Part shown: in pieces, positions 34,985 through 46,825 of the stretch | Layout: each line of letters begins with the position of its first letter | Numbering within the stretch: the first letter of the stretch is position 1 | The notes under the pieces: generated by a model | Told to the model about the DNA's origin: nothing | Databases searched by the model: none | The model's input: only the letters and a program-made list of their open reading frames with translations | Translations under genes and position numbers: made by a program | Source: Flammula alnicola | Taxonomy: Eukaryota > Basidiomycota > Agaricomycetes > Agaricales > Strophariaceae | Assembly (NCBI GenBank): GCA_015499995.1 | Contig: JADNRV010000218.1 | Location: 1 to 64,000, forward strand | Direction of reading: 5' to 3' | DNA length: 64,000 nt

Positions 34985-35460
34985 AAGAGCATGATGTCAT
35001 GCTCCCATGTCATAACAACCATGATGGATGATGCAACAACAGATGACATGACAATAGAAGCAATAAATGATACCATGACAATGGAAACAATGACAAGACC
35101 ACAACCAATGCCATGATGATAGAAACAATGACAAGGCCACAACTGATGTGACGACAATGAGATGACAACCAACAACAATTGATGAGACAATGACTAATAA
35201 GATGATGACTGATGAGACAATGATGGGCAATAACATGATGATGGTCAACATGACAATGGGTGATGACATAACAATGGGTGATGATGTGACAACTGACAAC
35301 ATGACAATAGATGACTGACAATGCAACAATAGATGACCGACAATGCAACAATGGATGACCTGATAACCAATGACCAACAACAGACAACCTGACGACCGAC
35401 GACCTGACAACAGATGCAACAACCTGATGATGCCCTTGTAGATGCCCCCGTAAATGCACG
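34985..35460. repeat. degenerate GATGACAA-type simple repeat
   Basis: Dozens of imperfect ACAATGATGA and ATGACAACxG units. The long frames seen on either strand here are low-complexity artefacts. Confidence 0.75.
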
Positions 35461-35805
35461 AGCATGACAAGGGCTGTCAATAACACTGCCACTGTGTTGC
35501 CAGCACTAATGCCAGCAATGACAATGATGCCGCGGCTGCAGGAGAGCTGGCCCAATGTCAAGGATGAGGCAGTGCATGAAGGTGCCCAGTATGTCAAAAA
35601 TGGGCAGCAGGGCATTCCTGCCACTCATTTGCTTGCATTTTCAACCCTTTCCATTGACCACACAGTCTTTGCCCCTGTCTTGCTGCTGTTTTTTTTGGGT
35701 AGTATACCATGTAATTAATAGTTTCAATAAATATATTTGATTTCTCCCTACATAGTGCATTGCTTAGCAATATAAGAGACAAGTGCTCAATTTATCTTAA
35801 TTTCT

Positions 35806-36058
35806 CTCTGGAGTCCACAGGAATTTTATCATTCTATGTGGATTCCTCCCATTCCATGTGGATTCCTTTCTATTTCACATGGATTCCCTCCTGTTCCAGG
35901 TGGATTCCATGTGGAATCAGTGGGGGAGTGAAAACTACTGAAAATTTGGCTAGGGTATCAGCCAAAAAATAGTCTACCTGGACTCCATATGGACTATTCC
36001 ACTCTGCTGGAGTCCATCCAGAGTCCACCAGAAATCTGGGGGGGAGAGTAAAGACCTT
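35806..36058. repeat. two adjoining hAT-like MITE end fragments
   Basis: 35806-35943 ends gggggagtgaaaactactg, a reversed head-type end; 35944-36058 ends gagagtaaagacctt and matches the tail of MITE Y at 34660-34779. Both are rich in GTGGATTCC or GGAGTCCA units. Confidence 0.55.
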
Positions 36059-36061
36059 GAG

Positions 36062-36350
36062 CAAGGTAAGACATCAAATGTTTTGATCTGAACATTATTG
36101 ATGTACTTGTAGCCAAGTTTTAAAAGTCAATTCATGCTGCTATTCCACAGATTATATCCTTCCTCAGTCACAGCAAGTGGTATATTTGTGAGGCGGGTGC
36201 AGATGCATTGTCAAAACTCTCAAAGCAAGGTAAGATATTAAATTTTCTGACCTGAACATCATTCATGTAGTTGAAGCCGAGTTTTAAGAGTCAATTAGGC
36301 CCACCATTCCACACATCATCACCCTCCTCAGTGACAACATGTTTAGTGTT
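36062..36350. repeat. tandem duplication of about 169 bp
   Basis: Copies begin GCAAGGTAAGA at 36062 and 36231 and continue with TCTGAACATTATT-like or CCTGAACATCATT-like blocks and CCTCAGTxACAxCA. No coding frame. Confidence 0.65.
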
Positions 36351-36359
36351 TCTGACATA

Positions 36360-37640
36360 GTTGACAGTAACAAGTCAGAACATTTCAGTAAGCTACATAC
36401 ATTGTTAACATGCTGGATTGCACCAGAGCATGCATTACACCATGCCAAAAGCAAAATATCAGCAGTTTCTGATGTTTTTAAAACATGAAACATTCAAGAA
36501 TCAGAATATGTCATTCATGCCAGATTCAATGAGTCTCTCATTAAATCTGGTATTAGCTCTCTCAAACAGATTCACATTTTTATCTCCATAGAAATCAACA
36601 CCATTTTTCCTCTCTTGTCTGAGCTGGAAAGAATATTAGAGAGGTTGCACAACAGCTATGAAGAGCCATGAAGCCACATGATGGCCTATTTGCTGTGCAC
36701 AAACAAAGACAGCCACAGCTGTGGCTTACCTTCCTAAAACATTTTTGCATGATTTTCCTTATCATATCCTAATGATCAAGCATCTATTGAATCTTGTTAC
36801 AACTGAAACATGCTCATCTCATCATTACTGAACTATGAAGGCCAAAATTCTCCCTGATTGCTTATCCTTCAATGACTTTGCTCTGAACTTACTTCATGCT
36901 GACAATGAGCAGTTTTACATGCTTGCAGGCAGCCTCTGACCTGGAAGGAAGATAAATTTGATGGAATTAGGGGATACTGTATAGGTAGAACAATTTTGGT
37001 AGGAGATGTAATATTAATTCTTTCCCAAAGCAAAAATTAACAAGTATTTCTTAGCTTTACATGAGATAAGGTCCAGCAACTTGCTACAGTCCTCGATCTT
37101 CCTCTGCAAATAAGATGTGCTAAGTTACAGCATGTGAAGGACAGAATTACAGCTTTATGCATGCTTTTATAGTGATTGGCGACCCCTACTCGATTCTTGG
37201 ATATCGAGATGCAGTTTGGTTGGGAAAGGTCCTAATTTTCCCACATTATAACTGATTATCCCTGGGTTTTCTTGTCAGATCAACAGTCTTAGAAGGCAGC
37301 TGATCCTCTGTTCAAGAAAGTGGTTGACTTGGTCAGAAAATCAGACTGCACTTGAACTGTCCACCACCTTCTCCCTACTCTTAAATATGACATCCAATGA
37401 TGACCATTCTCAGCAGCCAATACTATCTGCTATTCCTCGCTACCTCCTCTCTACATGCACTGCCTCTTGAATGCATCTTGTCACTGTTCCTGATATGTTG
37501 TACATAATGTTCCTGGTCTTGCTGAATGATTGCTGATGGCTCTTGGTCCTGCACAGCTGACAAACCAACTCTGAAAACAACCATGGCAGTCCTATGTCTG
37601 GACCTGAATGGCCTTATATTGTATTTTCACCAATCCTGGC
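36360..37640. other. no recognisable feature
   Basis: AT-rich sequence with only short frames and no family motif, terminal repeat or promoter that I can support. Confidence 0.5.
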
Positions 37641-37869
37641 CCTTACAACCCTCCTTCCAGCTGCAGCTCTATCACCAGCAATAACTCCCTGAACTCTCAA
37701 TCCTCAACAAAGAACATTAGTATATTGATATATTTACAGTTGCAATGCATCTTCTGATCCTTCAAACCCAGACTTTCATGTCATGATGATTGAATGGTGT
37801 GACACAGAACAAGCATTAGAGGTAATGAAGTTGGGGGAGAACATAGCAGTCATGAAGGGCAATATTGCA

Positions 37870-38112
37870 GCTGTGAAGGATGATGTAATTACCATTATAG
37901 TCATTGTCTATGTAGTTGCTGTCATAGTCATTGTCCATATAGTTGCCATCATGGTATCTGTAGACTCCATAGTCAGCATTGCACTCCATATTGTAGGGAC
38001 AGTCCTCAATAGAGTGGCTTGGCGCCCATCACCAACAGTGCTTGCACATATACATACAGCATTCAAGCATCTGGTGTCCTTTATTGTTGCATTTCAAGCA
38101 ACACACTGTAGA
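37870..38112 (-). pseudogene. double zinc-knuckle fragment
   Basis: The minus frame reads CLKCNNKGHQMLEC (CX2CX4HX4C), then CKHC, APSHSIEDC (a second CX2C..HX4C finger), then an acidic Tyr/Asn/Asp repeat (NDYDSNYIDNDYNGNYI). One TGA interrupts the second finger. The arrangement CX2CX4HX4C, X4, CX2CX3APxHX4C matches the fragment near 58780-58940 downstream of the chromovirus pol. It lies just 3' of the gypsy gag but in another frame. It is probably a nucleic-acid-binding part of a retroelement. Confidence 0.6.
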
Positions 38113-38115
38113 TAA

Positions 38116-39930
38116 CAATCATTGTTATTGATGCATAGGGTAGTTATATGGTGGAGGGCTGCTGAGGTTTTGCTGAGCTGTTGAATGGCACTAGGTCTCA
38201 GCTGGTAGGACGGACCTGGCCTCCCTTGCAACTCTTGTCTCAACTTTTCTATCACCTCATCCCTCTGATCTCTCTGTTGGTTCATGTAGAGAGACATGGA
38301 ACCTTGATGCGCTTGGAGATGATATATCCCTGGCACACTCTCGGTCTCCCATGATTGGAACGTGACATCAGTTTTTTGTCTCGCGTGCCATTCATCTACT
38401 CAGTCCTTTACAGGCCTAGTTGGATCAAATGAGATCATCCTGCCATCAGGGAAGTACAGTTTTCCCTCGTCTCCTATGTTTACCTTTCCAGTCGTCAGAT
38501 GTGCTTGTTGCACTGGACAATCTCTATACATATGACCAGTCATATGACAGTGAAAGCAGTTCCTAGGTGCTTCTGGCAGCTGATAGTGCATCATTGGAGG
38601 TGGTGGAGGCTGATACATCCTCATAGGTGCCAGCTGGGGTGGAGGCAATTGCTGCGCCATCCTTGTCTGTTGATGAATACTATTTTTGAATTCATCCAAC
38701 AACTGCTTCTGATTTCTCTCGCTAGTTGTTATCCAGTCTTTGAAGATGGAGAACTCCTGCTTGATACTCTCTAGCTCTCATTGTACTGGAGCTAGCACCA
38801 TGCTCTCCATCTTTATTCTGACTGAAGGAACCAGTGGTAACTCTTCCCTCTCCACTCCTGTGGCTCCCAGATTTAGTGCCCGAGCTAGGTCTTCTGCAAC
38901 TCAGATAAACTCATCTAGCTTGTATCTGTCTTCCACCCAAGCTGGTGGTGCAGTTGACATGGTGAGTCCTCCCACATTATTGCTGATTAAGAAATCCAGC
39001 ATTTCCTTTGACTGCATTGCCTGCAGATCTAGCTTGGCATATACTCAGTTTCAGAATTCTGGGGTGAGGCATCCCGCAAAGTAGGCTACTAGCGTATGAT
39101 TCACTAGCAACATGGGTGCTTCTGCTAGCTTCTTGGACTCAACTTTAAACACTCTTTTGAACATTAACAGCTCTGAGAGATCCAACTCTCCAATTCTCTG
39201 ATTTTCTTTGCACACCTGTTTAAGGCGCTTTAGAGATCTGGTAGATAGACCTATAGCTTCGGGGTAGTCCTTAATGATATCTTTCTTGTAGTCAATGTAG
39301 CTTTTTCCTGCGCCTGCATATGAGTCAAAGGATTGCCATTGCGCCTCTATTCTGGGCGATATGTATCGTCCAACATATTTCTTTTTATTGGCTCTACTAG
39401 AAATCTTACAAAAGCCGCTGAGTATGTCTCCGGCTTTTCTGGTTGAGATTTTTGTTTCTGTTTTCTTTGCTAGTGGATGGATGGCTATCCTCCTCTTTGT
39501 CTAGTCCTAGCAGAATTTCCTTTGGTAACTCCTTTCCTAGTTCTGATTCACTAGCTTGGTCCCAATCTTCAGGTATTTTCTCTTTTAGCAAGCTAGTTTC
39601 TTTCGAGCTTATCGAGAGACTAGGTGACAGAGGTTCTGATTTTGCTGAATGGAATTCTTCCATTTGAGGCTCTACAGATGCTCAGTTTTCACTAGTTTCT
39701 CCAACTGGCTCATTTTGTTCTGCAATCGTGCTCGATGTTGGTGTATTACTCCTTCTTCTTCTCCTTTTCTTTTCCGGGTTTTCATTAGATGGTCCCAGTA
39801 TTTGACCAGTGGCTTGCGAGTTACGCATACCTCTGGGTTGCGGCCTGCTTTGTGAAGGTCCACTAGCTGGCTGCGTGGGTCTCGCCAACGATGACGGTGG
39901 ATTGCTTGGCTTAGGCGCCGTTTTCACTGA
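38116..39930 (-). pseudogene. Ty3/gypsy gag, several TGA stops and a frameshift
   Basis: Starts at about 39927 with a Pro/Ser-rich, then basic, N-terminus (KKRRRRRSN). A shift near 39440 leads into the capsid-like part: AGDILSGFCKISSRANKKKYVGRYISP, ELLMFKRVFKVESKKL and a domain ending near ARALNLG. A Gln/Pro/Met-rich stretch precedes the zinc knuckle CFHCHMTGHMYRDC and the tail KLYFPDGRMISFDPTRPVKD. TGA stops fall at 39682, within PEFxNxVYAK (near 39045), EFIxVAED (near 38905), PVQxELES (near 38775) and PVKDxVDEW (38402-38400). Arg fits most of these sites. Its 5' LTR is at 46826-48284, separated by a LINE. Confidence 0.8.
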
Positions 39931-40172
39931 CTAGATGTAGTATTTTTTGATTGATTTTGCTTTTACAAACGTCCTCGCTCAATTGTACCAGTTTTGTGTA
40001 ATGCTACGAATTTCAAAGTTCCAATAAAATATGTTTCTCATCTCCTCCTTTTCCGGTAACCACTTCGTGCGACCGTGGGAATCTACTTCAGCAACACCAA
40101 CATCGACCCCCACAGCTCCTCCTTGTTGAGCGCTCCTGAGCGCTAGTTTACCAATCGACAGATAAAACTCCA

Positions 40173-42164
40173 ATGCCCCCCAAGTCCAGGTCTGGTGGCG
40201 ATCCGCCCAGCGGATCTCGCCCAACAGACAAGTTGACCACCGCGCTGCCCCGCGGCGTGGTCTCAAGACTGGTTCGTCGTCTGCTTCGGCAGCGGCAGCT
40301 GAAGCCCAATCCACCTCTACTGCCTCCCCCCAGAGGCAGCAGTACTCATCGCCAGTGCCTCAGCAGTCGAGGCAGCTCACCCTGAGGCCCGATCGTCCCC
40401 GATCGCGCTCATCGATTATCCACGATGACAGTGAGGTGCCCTATGGAGAGGCGGGCACTCCTGGCGATGACGACACCAGCATGTACGTGGAGGAGACTCC
40501 CGCACCTCCTGATACTCGATCCCCATCGCATGCTCCTACTGAGGACTCAGAGGAGAAGGATAAGTGTGTGAGGGAGTTCAACCGCCTCACCAGCGTCATG
40601 AACACGGCAGCTTCGTGGATTAATGCGCATGCATACGACACTGCGGATGCTGTCGATGCTCAAATGTCTGAGAGGTTCGCCTCCTCCCTAGCCAGCGTTT
40701 TCTCTGCTGTCTACTCATCTGGTGTCCACGACCTTAACACGGACAATCTCAACTCGAACCTCCAGATCCACGAATTGGTTCAAACCCTGGTGCAGTCTGT
40801 GGAGGACACTACAGTCTGCCATGCTGCCCTCCCTTCCGCCCCTTCTGGTGCCTTCTCTGCCCCTAGTGGAACAGACATGGACACTGGAATGGACACATCT
40901 ACGCCTGCTCCCTCTAGGCCTTCTGGCAAAGGGAAACAGCGAGCGGCCCCTCCCAAGGGCAAGGAGGGCCCAAGGCTGCGATGAAGCAGGCCTCTCCTGG
41001 CCCCCGCCAGCCTCGCAAGAGGCCCCCGCCTTCTATCCCCACTGCCACCAAGCCGAAACCCCACAAGCGCACTTTTGCTGAGCTCGCAGCGGCCAACCCT
41101 TTGTCGCAGCGTGATCCTGCCATGGGCACTAGTGCCCTTGGTAGGTATCCACCTCCACCACGCATGGCTACGATGCAGGTGGCCATCGACGAACGAGCCT
41201 CAGCTGCCAAGAGGCAGAAGAGGAACCCCTCGTTCACATCTGCAGGACCTTTGCGAAAGCAGATCCTCATCGCGTTCAGTGGCCCATATGTGAAGCCGCA
41301 TGATACAAAACTTACCAGCCTTGTCAACAACATCGACAAGGCTCTCCGCGCTGCAGGCAGGCCCCTTCGGGTCCTGTCTGCAGAGCATGCATATGATGGC
41401 ATTTCCCTTGCCACCTCTGGAGTCCCAGTCGATGCTGATCTTGCGATCGCTCATGGATGGGTCCTCCAAATCCTCCCAGAATCTGACACCGTCAAGGTGA
41501 CGGTCAGCCTTCCCGCATTGACATCCTTTCTTCAGGTGCTCGACCTTCCTGCCTATGGCGATATCATCAATAGGACCCCCACCACGGCGACGAAGTGAAG
41601 ATGGCCATTCTGGCCTCTCCACTTTCTATCTATGCAGCATTCAAGTCGCCGCCACGCATTAAGTGCAACTCCCCGAAGAGCACCACCTGTGTGGTGTTCA
41701 TCAACATCTGGGACTCTCAGTCGGGATCCCACGTGAAGCAACTCATCGGGAGGACCTTCATGTTCTGAGGTAGGGCTGTCCGCATTGTGTCAGCCCACCC
41801 CAGCATCGGCACCCCCCTCTGCACTCACTGCTGGAGGTGGGGCCATCCATCTAATGCATGCAGGGCTCCCCAGCCCTGCTGTGCTCATTGCGCCAGGCCG
41901 CACGAGGAGGCAGTACATCGGATTGCTGCCGGATGCTGCAAGGGAAATCCAAAGGCAACTCCTCCAGTACCACCCACCCCCACTGGTACGGACTGCCTCC
42001 ACCCCCTGCGTTGCCCTAACTGCAAGGGCGCGCATAAACCCTATGACAGGAAATGTCATTTCTGGAACAACTGGTACGATCACGAGTGGATCGATGCCAA
42101 ATATGCCCAGGTACGTGAGTTTTGGACTCAGCGTCAGGTACTCCACTCACATAACGTAGCTTAA
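40173..42164 (+). pseudogene. LINE ORF1, RNA-binding protein with zinc knuckles
   Basis: Begins MPPKSRSGGDPPSGS at 40173. The frame shifts near 40370 (continuing in the 40355-40984 frame, with VREFNRLTSVMNTAASWINAHAYD), again near 40981 (frame to 41598), and near 41600. A TGA at 41766-41768 sits where Arg (CGA) would fit. The C-terminal frame (41787-42164) holds the knuckles CTHCWRWGHPSNAC, CCAHCARPHEEAVH..C and CPNCKGAHKPYDRKC, then WIDAKYAQVREF. ORF1 proteins bind LINE RNA. The stop TAA (42162-42164) overlaps the ORF2 start as TAATG. With the shifts, no functional protein is expected. Confidence 0.82.
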
Positions 42165-45100
42165 TGCAGGCACAGATGCTTGATGAGGTGCGGGTGATGA
42201 GCTGGAATGTGGCCAGGGATGGGGTATCCCTGGATGTAGTCCTATCAACTTGTAGTAACATTTATGATATTATTTTTGTGCAAGAACCGCCTTGGAGGCA
42301 CATAAGAACTGCCCCATCTGCGAAAAGCAGAAAGGGCGAAGATGTAATTGGAGTGCCCAACCACCCAGATTGGCTGGCCATGGTGCGCCCCACTGCCGCT
42401 CCCGATGAGCGACCTCGGGTCATGACCTATGTTTCGACTAGGTTGACCCGATATCGCCCAGCCCAACGCAGGGATGTAATTGACCATCCCGACATCATGG
42501 TACTCTCGCTCTCCTTGGGCGAGAGTACCTTCTATCTTCTGAATGTATATTCGGACTCCGATCATGGGGCCATCAACTGGCTTAAGAATCACGATCATGA
42601 GCTTCCCCGCTGTCACTTAATGATGGGGGATTTAACGCGCACTCTCCAGATTGGGACCCTGGTTCCACTCGGGAGGGGTGTTCTCTCTCGCTGCAGCAGT
42701 CTGCAGCTATTCTTGGGCTTGAACTTGCTGCTTTCGGCAATCCAGGTCCCACTTATATTCCAAGGGATCACACCAAACGCAAAACGGTGATCGATCTGGC
42801 GTTCATTCCACCTGACCAGGTGTTGAATTATACCACAGTGTGCCTCCTGCGCAACCAGCTTAAGTCGGATCACATTTCGATTTACACTACACTGGACATC
42901 CTTCCCACCCCTGAAGGGGCAGTTCAGATGTCGCTTCCTATCAATACTTTTCATTCCTCCACTGATTCCTCCCGGAATGACCGGATTCTGGAGGAATGGA
43001 CAGGAATCCGCAGGAATGGACTGGAATCCACAGGAATGGACTCAGTTCCACTGGAATCCTGACCGGAATCCACAGGAATGACCAAAATTCCGGTTAGGAC
43101 TTCAACTTGGTGGACTTAGACAGAACTCAGAGAAAAACATCACTCAAAGATTTTGCATCTTTCAGGAATTGAACCCAGAGCCCCGGAAGAAATCCACTAG
43201 CTAATATCCCAATCCGTTTAACCATTAGACCAGAGAACTGTTGCTAATCTACCAAAAACATCGGACTACATACCCTATCTATCTATAATATATTTGTAGA
43301 TTACGTAACCAATTCTGAGAGATTCAGGGTCAATGGGGTACCATCAGATTCAGAATTTTAAGGAGATTACAAATATGTATATGTCACCTCACTCAGGTAA
43401 CTGAAATCACCTTATTTGGTCTGTTTTGGGAACCATGGGAACTTTTGCCAAAAAAGTAACTGTAGAGCATGCTTCCAGAATCACAAATATATCAAAATCA
43501 TGTGACTAGCTGCTTTCATCATTGAGAAAAACGCAAAAAAACTCGCCCAAAGCCGGCGGTTTTGAAAATTGCACTTGCTAAATATGAAATATCTTGATTA
43601 GAAATAGGTCCCACAGTCTTATTTTGATGTCATTTTATGTAATAGTGTGATATTTTCACGTTGTTGCTAAAAATAACCATATTTCCTTTTTTGGAAAAAC
43701 CAGATTCCGGTGGCCATTCCGTTCCGGCCATTCCTGTTGGGTATTCCGGCCGAACGTACAACGCTGATCTTCTAGACTCCATTCCTCAGCTACCTGCTCG
43801 GGAGTGGGTTCCCTTTTCCCTGCTGGAACTCACAGAGGCTCTCTCTGCGTGTTCCGGTCTTTCTTCTCCGGGTCCGGATCATGTCAATTGGTCTCACCTG
43901 AAGAAGACACTGTAGGGAAGCTCATCGAGAAGATGATCTCGAATCACATTCAGTTCGACAGTGTCGGAATGGATATATTTCATCTGAATCAGGTTGGTGG
44001 CGTCCGAGGGCGCTCCACTGAGGATGCGGGCCTATTCTTAACGCACATGGTGCGGGCGGGTGGGCGAAGGGGTTAAAGACTAGCGTGGTCGCCTTCAATC
44101 TCGCTCAGTTCTTTCCTTCTCTTAATCACGAAGTGCTCGTGATTATTCTTCGGAAACTTGGCTTTCCACCTCTGGTGGTCAAATTTTTCAGTTCTTACCT
44201 GGTCAAGAGGAAAACGCGCTATGCGTGGAACTCTTTCTTGTCTGATCCTCTTCAGGCTGACGTGGGTGTGGGTCAGGGCTCTGCTCTGTCTCCTGTCCTG
44301 TCAGCTATTTACTTGGCGCCCATCATGCGCCTTTTCTACAAGAGGTGCCTTGAGATTCATCTTGAGGTCGACCTCTTGTCCTATGTTGATGACGGTACCC
44401 TCATTTCACAGGGTCCGGACCTAGACTCCAATATTGTAAACCTTCAAAAAGCTTACAAGATTGTATTTGAACTTTTCACTAAGTTTGCACTTGCGCTTGA
44501 GCATGCCAAGTCGGAGGTTTTTCACTTCGATCGAATGCACGACAAGTATAATCCGAGCATTGACTTGGGTGAGGCGCCCTACACTGGTGCTACCCCACTC
44601 CAACCTAAACCGTTCTGGCAATACTTGGGGTTTTATTTTGACCGCAAGCTCTCTTTCAAGGAGCATGTGCGTTACTATTCGACCAAGGGTTTTACATCAG
44701 TTGTATCGATGAAAATGCTTGGGTCATCCACTAGGGGTTTGACGCCTATCCAGAAGCGTCTTCTCTACCATATGTGTGTGATCCCCATAATTACATATGG
44801 GTATCACATGTGGTATTTCCGTAAAGCCCGCTGCAAGGGCCTTATGGCTCAACTCACTAATGTCCAGTGCAAGGCTGGACTTTGGATCACTGGGTGCTTT
44901 CGCACCTCACCCTTGGGTGGCGTGGAGGCTCTTGCGGGCCTCCTTCCCATCTCCATACTCTTGGATAGATTGAACTCCAGGGCCATTGCCCAGATCTCGA
45001 TTCTATCTGACACTCATCCAGTCCGCTCTTTTATGGTGGGCCCTCTTCTTAAGAAGGCCGTCCCTCATCGGAGGGCCATCGAGCATATCCCTGTCGATCA

Positions 45101-46210
45101 TCGTCACAAAGTGACTGGCAGACTTATGGGGAACACGCTGTTCCACCCATCTGGTCTTGAGACTCTGGAGCCTTTTGCTTCAGAGGCTAGGCCCGGGCAT
45201 CGTCTCATGGATCAGCATGCCAGCCGGTTCAAGTTTCTCAATTACCCAACTCGCTCCGGGGCTGCAGACCCCGAGGCGGCTTGGAAAATCATACTGGACA
45301 AGCTCGTCGAGAAGTGTGACGATGAACCAGGCACCATCTATGCTGGAGTTGACGGCTCGGTCCCCCCGGGCCCTGGCAGGTGGCTACTGGTGTTGTACTT
45401 AAGCGACAGGGGGCACAGGTCTTAGCCAGGTGCCACTCTGCTGGGCGTGCTATCAGCACTGATGCTGAACTCGCTGCCATTGCGATTGCCATATCCGCCA
45501 CTGTTGCATTTGGAGATGTCACCCGTATTGTTATTTTCACTGATGCGATGCATGCTGCATGCCTATCAGTGGACCCTTCCCCACATTCAAATCAGGCTTC
45601 GTCCCTGAGCATCTGTCGGACACTTGAGCAATGGTTCCGTGGTGGCGGTAACCGCAAAGTCGTTTTTGCAGAGTCTCCCTCTGATATGGAGTGGGGCGTT
45701 CACTAGGAGGCTCATGACCTCATTGCCGGGTTTCCAGGGGTGCACGTTACCCCGAATACTCCTCTGTCAGTTGCCTGGCTCAAGGCCAAGGCTGACCAAA
45801 CTGCAAGGGCTGTCTGGAAGACATCAGTTGATGACCAGCCTTTTTTACTTGGTTCCAACTTTCTGGAACTTGAGGATCTAAAGGGTAATCCTCTCTGTCC
45901 GACCCCCCTTCCCGGTGGGCCGTGGCTTGAATCGGGCGGTCGCAACTCTCAGTTGTTCGCTCGCATGTGCTGTGTAATAACGAATCATGCTCCGATCGGC
46001 TCGTATTATGAGCAGTTCAGAATCGACGACCCATTGGCTCTCAGGTGTACGTGTGGGGTTTATCCTCAAACACGTGCTTATCTTTTCAGGTGCCCCAAGT
46101 TCCCGATGCTGCCTCACAGGGCGCCGCACCTGGTGTGGGGTCTTGTGAAATTTCTGGAAGACAACGTGAATGTGTTTGCTTTCAACTGGCGTCCTGCCGC
46201 AGTCGGATGA
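42164..46210 (+). pseudogene. LINE ORF2: endonuclease, RT, RNase H, broken
   Basis: ATG at 42164-42166. Endonuclease: VMSWNVARDGVSLDVV, IIFVQEPPW and VYSDSDHGAINWL; a one-base loss near 42630 in the GDFNAHSPDW motif shifts the frame. A MITE and missing LINE sequence follow. RT restarts at TYNADLLDSIPQLPAREW; another deletion near 43910 removes roughly 190 bp between WSHLK and GKLIEKM. The main frame 44085-45425 has AFNLAQFFPSLNHEVL, GVGQGSALSPVLSAIYL and LLSYVDDGTLIS. A one-base loss in a G run near 45370 moves RNase H (TDAELAAIAIAI, FTDAMHAACLSVD) to the 45380-45706 frame, stopped by TAG. The last frame (45740-46210) has the finger CTCGVYPQTRAYLFRC. Confidence 0.88.
42942..43750. mobile_element. 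truncated copy of MITE Rep2 in LINE-C
   Basis: Starts CAATACTTTTCATTCCTCCACTG like Rep2 and follows it to GGGTATTCCGG (43750), lacking the last 180 or so bases and the tail terminal repeat. The tRNA-like boxes are retained on the minus strand (GGGTTCAATTCC at 43176-43165; TGGTCTAATGGTTA at 43232-43219). The LINE segment next to the missing end is also gone. Confidence 0.82.
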
Positions 46211-46807
46211 GGGACTCCGGATGGGGGGCGATCTTGGGTTCAAGCGGGGCCGCGGTCAAAGTGTCCTGCTGCCCGCAGCGAGTTTCTGTTATTCGGCAGC
46301 GAAGTTCTGCAAGTGCCTAGGGTCCTGGTCATTCCAGGGCTGGTGGCGTCGACTCTTTGAGCTGGCATCATGCGCCGTTTGCAGAGGACCTGACCTGGTC
46401 GACGGCGGTGGGCATTTCGGCCCCTGCTTAGCTATGACCACGTAGATTTTACCAGTGAATCGGAGAGGGCCTGGCAGGCTCTTCTCAGATCTGGGTGACC
46501 CCCCTGTCCCCCCAACACTCCTTATCTGCTGATTCGTGCAGTAGTGTTAACAACGCCGCAACGGCGGCTCACCTGGGCTGCAAGGTCCGTTATTTGGGTT
46601 TCAGGCTGCTGCGCAGTCTTGCCCGTGTCATGCTCGCGCACGCCGCACGCTCCCCTGCGAGCACCCATCTTTCTTTTGTAGTTGTAGTGCAGCATATGAT
46701 TGTATTAGTTAGACAGCCAGACTGCTATCGTGCACTAATATTATAAATTGTTGAAATAAAAAAAAAAAAAAAAAAAAACAAAAAAAAAACATGTTTCTGA
46801 ACCACCC

Positions 46808-46825
46808 CTCATGGTGGGCTCCAGA
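46808..46825 (-). promoter_or_regulatory. probable gypsy primer binding site
   Basis: Directly after the LTR end on the minus strand lies TCTGGAGCCCACCATGAG; a TGG-initial sequence next to an LTR is the usual PBS layout. The priming tRNA was not identified. Confidence 0.45.

Larger units (their letters stand above)
40039..46790 (+). mobile_element. LINE-C: longest LINE copy, both ORFs and poly(A)
   Basis: Plus-strand LINE in the leader of the gypsy element. The 8-bp sequence atgtttct flanks it at 40031-40038 and 46791-46798. Order: 5' UTR (40039-40172), ORF1 (40173-42164), ORF2 endonuclease (42164-42941), a truncated MITE with a linked deletion (42942-43750), RT and RNase H (43751-46210), 3' UTR with TATAAATTGTTGAAAT and poly(A) (about 46757-46790). 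Its 5' end CATCTCCTCC agrees with LINE copy 3, which fixes the family's 5' boundary. Confidence 0.9.

Noticed and set aside
34924..35624. Several overlapping frames encoding Ile/Val/Ser/His-rich proteins
   Set aside because: They are translations of a degenerate GATGACAA simple repeat on both strands.
39979..40314. A 111-codon minus-strand gene covering the LINE-C 5' end
   Set aside because: It runs antisense through the LINE 5' UTR and ORF1 start; the matching sequence at 12801-12838 is the 5' end of another LINE.
42942..43750. A LINE linker region of unknown sequence
   Set aside because: It matches MITE Rep2 at 28359 almost base for base, so it is an insertion.
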